Positions 59,990 to 64,000 of a DNA stretch of 64,000 nucleotides are shown piece after piece. The DNA lies in assembly GCA_021234155.1 (NCBI GenBank), contig JAJEKV010000056.1, forward strand, positions 6,910,618 to 6,974,617, in the 5' to 3' direction. The notes under the pieces are model-generated. The model was not told the origin of the DNA. It searched no databases and worked only from the letters and a program-made list of their open reading frames with translations. A program made the translations under genes and the position numbers. This DNA comes from Isoetes taiwanensis (lineage: Eukaryota > Streptophyta > Lycopodiopsida > Isoetales > Isoetaceae). How positions within the stretch are numbered: position 1 is the stretch's first letter; the number at the start of each line of letters is the position of its first letter.

Positions 59990-60120
59990 CACATGTCACC
60001 ACATGATTCACCATATGTACCATTTGCATCACCACAGTATTCACCACATGCACCACATGATTCACCACATGCACCATTTGCATCACCACATCTATCACCA
60101 CATGTATCACCACATTGTCA
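59990..60120 (+). repeat. CACCACATG minisatellite
   Basis: Tandem degenerate units of TTCACCACATGCACCA(T)TTGCA type, about 15-30 bp each. Confidence 0.85.
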
Positions 60121-60326
60121 TTTTCATCTAGATGTCTCTTTGAATACATCTTTGAATCTTTGAATACATCAATTTCTTCTGGAGATTTGAACTCCACCAG
60201 AGTGTTGCTCTGGTCAGCCAGAAAAGTCTATTGTATACAATAGTATACAACAATGTACATTAGAGTGTCAATGAAAGAATAGGTTACAAGAATAACCTCT
60301 TTGGTTACAATAATACAAACAATAGA

Positions 60327-60794
60327 TTACAAGTAAAGATCTATTGATCTGTCAACCTCAACTTCATTACTAGAGCAACTGTGCTTCACAACATCAATCA
60401 TCATTCTGCGCGTGTCCAACAGCTCCCCACTAGAAATTGGTACACCCTGCAACAAACATATCAGGCCTCACATTGGATGAGTAATACCTTCAAATTTACG
60501 AACTCACCTTGCATTGGGATAGTATGTTCAAGTCTCGCATTACTGCAGCCACAACTTTCTTTACAAAGACACATATAGCAGGACCACACGACCAAAGAAT
60601 CGGTGAGTGGGGGGGACTTGTAATTCTCTTGTGGTGCAGCTTTATGGTGCTTGGAAATTTTGTGTTTGCATCCTCAACAAAACTCATGACAGGCTCGGAG
60701 CCCTTGTACATTTCTAGGCTGTCAAAATGGTACACACCTGGCTGACATTTAACTGGCTGACCTCCAAGATCTACAATGACATACACGGCCCCAT
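60327..60794 (-). pseudogene. Second Ulp1/C48-like protease, C-terminal exons
   Basis: Exon 60794-60508 and exon 60446-60327 join in phase 0 (donor AAG|GTGAGT, acceptor TTGCAG). The protein has VYVIVDLGGQPV, then GVYHFDSLEMYKG with the Asp expected in Ulp1-type proteases, and ILWSCGPAICVFVKKV with the catalytic Cys in SCG. It ends VDRSIDLYL. The Gln before the Cys and the His exon are not clear. Upstream (60800-61000) a related frame (VEPSTCNLNVPFSPKM) is out of phase, so the gene is damaged. It differs from the Ulp1-like gene at 31-34 kb. Confidence 0.5.
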
Positions 60795-60799
60795 CTTAG

Positions 60800-61330
60800 C
60801 GATAACATCTTTGGCGAGAATGGTACATTCAAATTGCAAGTTGAGGGTTCAACAGTTTGTGCTTTGAAGCATGCTCGTTCGACAGTAATGTCTAAATGAG
60901 CGGATCCATGAAATGGAACCTCTGTTCTATGTCATGCTTGATGCAGAATTGGTGCATACACCTGCCAAAGTCCAAGGTCTGGTAAAACAAGATGATTTAA
61001 AAACAAATGTAAGACTTCAAATGAAGTTGTTTATATTAAATTACTAACCTCATGAAGAAATGGACTATTCTCACATCCTTTGACCAATCCCTACTTTTCT
61101 CCAATATTCGATTGAATCTTGATCAAGTACAAGAGGCTCCTCGGCATCCTTTAAACACTTCAAGTGGCAAGTGTTCTGGTCGGATGTGCGCTCTTAACAC
61201 TGCAGTCCTCGTGCTGGTGGTGTAAGTTTACATTCAGCAAATGGAAGATCATTGAAAACCTTGAGGAACATTGAAATAGCCAAGAAATGAACAATTGAAG
61301 TAAAACTTTGTTTATATTAAAAAGTATAGA
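60800..61330 (-). other. Decayed upstream part of the Ulp1-like gene, otherwise unassigned
   Basis: Short minus-strand frames with stops occur. VEPSTCNLNVPFSPKM (~60810-60870) may belong to the protease gene. Nothing else is recognised. Confidence 0.3.
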
Positions 61331-61334
61331 GAAG

Positions 61335-62443
61335 TTACATCATATACACAATAATACTATTTCTAGGCTTTAGTTCTATGTTTTTCATCATATTAATACA
61401 AATTTGACTCTCAGTGTCAAACATATTCAGCATTTTGTTGCTTTCGACATAACTTTGCATATTCCCTGCCTTCAGCAACCCCTGAAGCCAAACCTTTGGA
61501 TCATTCATGAGGAAATTGCCATCTACTCTGTCAGGGCTCCAGCTGTTTGGACAGATCATGGTGTTTGGCTCATTGAGGTACCCTTTGTATCTGCTGTCAT
61601 CAATGAGAAGCACGTTCTTTTTTGTGAAACCTGGAAATTCGTCGTAGACCTTTTTGAGGTGCTTCAGAAAAATTGGCTTTCCACTGTTATATAAATTTGT
61701 GCTTGTACACTGATCCTGAGTCCATATGAACTGGAATTTGTCCTTGTATTTCATCAATGCTCCCTTAACTATCATTCTCATGTTTTGAGCCTGCAGGCTG
61801 GACCAAAGTGCTGTATGAAAATTCTGACTGCACCAATCTAAGAACTCGGCCCAGCCTGGTCTAGTTACTGCAAACTTGGATCTGTTAAGTGTGACCATGG
61901 TAACACTATCTTCTTTGGCAGTGGGTATTTTTTTACTCTTGTCATAGCTTCTACCCAAAACTCCATTGTAGTAAAAAAACAAGCAGGATTGGGCTTAACC
62001 TTGTAGTCTTCTGCATGGACAGAGTTAGTGCAGGGCTGGAAACTTTTGCTTCAGCATGTCTTGGTGCAGGGCTGGAAACTTCTGCTTCAGCATGTCTTGG
62101 TGCAGGGCTGGAAACTTCTGCTTCAGCATGTCTTGGAGGTGTCTTTTGCTTGGGATTCTGCTGTTGATTTTTCTCTGAGACACTTCCAGCTGCAAAAATT
62201 GAACAGATTCTGTTATGGGTCAAATTAAAAAGAAGACAGGCACAAAAGGTTGGAAGTTACCTTGTGACTTAGGTTCACATATCGATTTGTTCAGATCATA
62301 ACCTGATGCATCTGCTGATTTGGCAGATTGGTGTGGAGCATGACTTAATGCATCTGCTGATTTGGCAGATTGTTGTCCAGCTGGAGCTTGACTTGATGCA
62401 CCTACTGATTTGTTGACATCTACTGATTTGTCCGAGTTCCTAT
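61335..62443 (-). pseudogene. HAD/FCP1-like (NIF domain) phosphatase gene, broken
   Basis: The main exon frame (61982-61335) matches FCP1/NLI-interacting-factor phosphatases of the HAD superfamily: TRPGWAEFLDWCSQNFHTALWSS, a Lys-bearing GKPIFLKHLKKV and VLLIDDSRYKGYL with the acidic pair. The nucleophile motif is hit by a frameshift in an A7 run (plus 61973-61979): one frame reads SPILLVF, the other YYNGVLGRSY, so the catalytic DxDG-type motif is lost. Upstream lie exons with 12-residue repeats (RHAEAEVSSPAP) and SAKSADA repeats, cut off at 62443 by an LTR-like repeat. A Ser-phosphatase acting on RNA polymerase II or a TE-borne derivative are both possible. Confidence 0.6.
62029..62136 (-). 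repeat. 36-bp tandem repeat inside the phosphatase gene
   Basis: Three nearly identical 36-bp units (GTGCAGGGCTGGAAACTT...), in frame on the minus strand, encode three RHAEAEVSSPAP repeats. Confidence 0.9.
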
Positions 62444-64000
62444 TGTGACGTTTCCAAAGCACGATTATACGGTCCCAGGGGACGTATCTTCGTCGCCTCC
62501 GCACGCGTTACCGCGCCCTCGAATGACGTGTACGACGACGTGTAGCCAGGTGGGTAGCCCCTAGGGGGCAACTTGCTAGGAATGTGCATTTATTATTAAT
62601 GTGCACATTTACCAATGTGCACATTAATGTGGGCACACCTTTCCATGGGGCACATTTTGCCACCTAGCCATTAAAGGCAAGTGGGGCCATTCCCAATTAT
62701 CCCACATGCCTAAAGGAGAAAATTGGAAACCCTAGCTTACCCCCTTGTCTATTTAGGAGGGGAAACCCTAACTTGCCCATTTCTCGTTTCTAGGGTTTCA
62801 GAGCTCTGTTTTGGCTGCCTCAAGAGCCAAAACCGCCTCCCAGACTCTGTCTGAGAGAATTGCATCATTGATTCGAGCAGTTCAACAGGATGGTCGAACT
62901 CAGGTCAGGAGGAGCAACTCAAGGATCAGGTATTTAGGCAATTTAATAGCTTAAACCATATTTTAGTCATAAAATCAGTAGGTTTAGCCTATTAAATTGC
63001 CCATAGCAGCCCTCTAGATCTCTAAATACCACACTCTAACTAAAGAACCTAACTCTATGATATAGATTAGATCTAGTTCTTTAGTTCTTCTGTGATATAT
63101 ATGGATGATGTATCTCTATGAGCTCCTTGTATTGGGAAGGGGGGTAGAGACCTAAAGCTTGGTAGTAGATGCTCCTAGATTAGCCTCTCTAGCACACTAT
63201 AGATTCGGCCTGTGTACAAGAATCACACCAGGTTGTGGGTGAAGGGGCTAGACTGGCTAAGAAGGAGGTTCATGTTCTGACTCTTGAACGATCCCTCTGG
63301 TGTGTAAGGCCTACCAGGGATCATTGTGACTAGGTCTAATGGCTTACCACCGAAAAGCGGGTAAGGCATGGACTCATTTACCCGTGAAGTGGTGTACATT
63401 TTCCAGTGGGTTCAGTCGAATACGGGCAGTGGCCCTCTAGTCACCTTGAGTCGGCATGTAGATCTCTGGAGGGAGTGATCCCTTCCTGCCCCATCGGAAC
63501 TGGGAGGATGAGACCCAGGAATAGCCCCTTTGGCTATGCATCCGGCGGGCTACAGTCAGGTCCCGACACTTTTCAGCCTACTCTGCAAAGTGTGCACAGG
63601 AGGGGCGGATGGAGTGGACAACCCTATGCCATGTTCATATGCTAGCCAAATCCATTGCCACGAATTCTGTCTGCAATGAACTCTGGAGACCCAAGCCGTC
63701 AGTCATCCCTTCGAGTCTGAGCCTTGGGTAGGACCCCTATGTATGATGCTGATCATTGTCTATGCAGATGTTGATGCACCACCCTTCGAGGTGGATATGT
63801 GATTATGTTGTATACTGACATGTATGTTACGCTTCCGCAGCTAGGTAGGCCCTGAGGGAGATCTGGTAATGACCCTTCACTCTTCCCCCACCGGGACTCG
63901 TTACGGGTGCAAATGATTGTGGAGGGCCCCGTGACGGTAGGGGGCTACCGGTATGGGGGATGAACTCCTGTTTGTATACGGTGAGTGCACCGTATACGAG
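62444..64000 (+). repeat. Long LTR-like dispersed repeat, copy 2
   Basis: Starts TGTGACGTTTCC and follows the same block order as 24501-26010, ending in the shared GGGGGATGAACTCC. It runs to the window edge. A TATTTAGGAGGGGAAACCCTAA stretch (62752-62773) is in the place of a promoter and leader. It truncates the phosphatase gene at 62443. Confidence 0.6.
63974..63997. other. Perfect 10-bp hairpin at the window end
   Basis: GTATACGGTG and CACCGTATAC are perfect inverted repeats around a 4-nt loop, near the end of the LTR-like copy 2. Copy 1 lacks an obvious counterpart. Confidence 0.7.

Noticed and set aside
59640-60131. 163-codon plus-strand ORF
   Set aside because: It is antisense to ORF C2 and runs into CACCACATG repeats; composition is low complexity.

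Overview
This window looks like repeat-rich nuclear DNA from a land plant, most likely a fern or another seed-free vascular plant. The case for that is one recognisable host enzyme, a microbial-type terpene synthase-like gene (MTPSL; known from seed-free plants, not seed plants) at 18966-20153 on the minus strand. Plant-style introns, AT-rich spacers, plant retroelement families and fragments of typical plant genes (4-coumarate:CoA ligase, a SYLF-domain protein, adenylosuccinate lyase) fit this. The species is not determined. No rRNA, tRNA or CRISPR locus was seen.

Layout. 1-8035 is the 3' part of a decayed Ty3/gypsy LTR retrotransposon: protease, reverse transcriptase, RNase H and integrase, then an extra ORF, a coiled-coil region, a polypurine tract and a 3' LTR. 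The LTR abuts a truncated second copy of the MTPSL gene (8036-8582). 8583-18362 holds little coding sequence: microsatellites, an LTR remnant with a tRNA-Met primer site, a 66-bp tandem duplication, palindromic arrays and one isolated 4CL exon. 18363-18544 is a Mutator-type MITE, followed by the MTPSL gene. 21189-23443 is a 5'-truncated LINE with an 8-bp target duplication. 24501-~26010 and 62444-64000 are two divergent copies of a long LTR-like repeat. 28226-30247 carries two near-identical ~0.9-kb TIR elements.

The most unusual part is 26-62 kb. It carries genes that are not obvious housekeeping genes, several in two diverged copies: a Cys-rich protein with an RNase H-fold (DDE/D-like) transposase signature (T1, minus, 48828-40208; T2, plus, 48992-52368, head to head with T1), ORF B (39.4-39.9 and 57.9-58.5 kb), a short minus-strand ORF C (37.3-38.1 and 59.5-59.8 kb), and possibly ORF A (35.2-36.2 and 52.7-57.5 kb). 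Two unrelated-looking Ulp1/C48-type protease genes and a HAD/FCP1-like phosphatase gene lie beside them. I infer two rearranged, decaying copies of a multi-gene DNA element family. Most copies have frameshifts, stops or insertions.

The region is deeply nested. A 3935-bp CACTA element (AGA target duplication) splits ORF A2 in frame and itself holds a SINE with a 16-bp target duplication. A hAT-type MITE (8-bp duplication) sits just inside the start of ORF C1, and a foldback element truncates ORF A1. The 6.3-kb intron of T1 contains an adenylosuccinate lyase 3' fragment, a SYLF-domain exon and a long-TIR MITE. All protein calls were made by eye from motifs; exon joins are inferred from GT/AG sites and reading phase.
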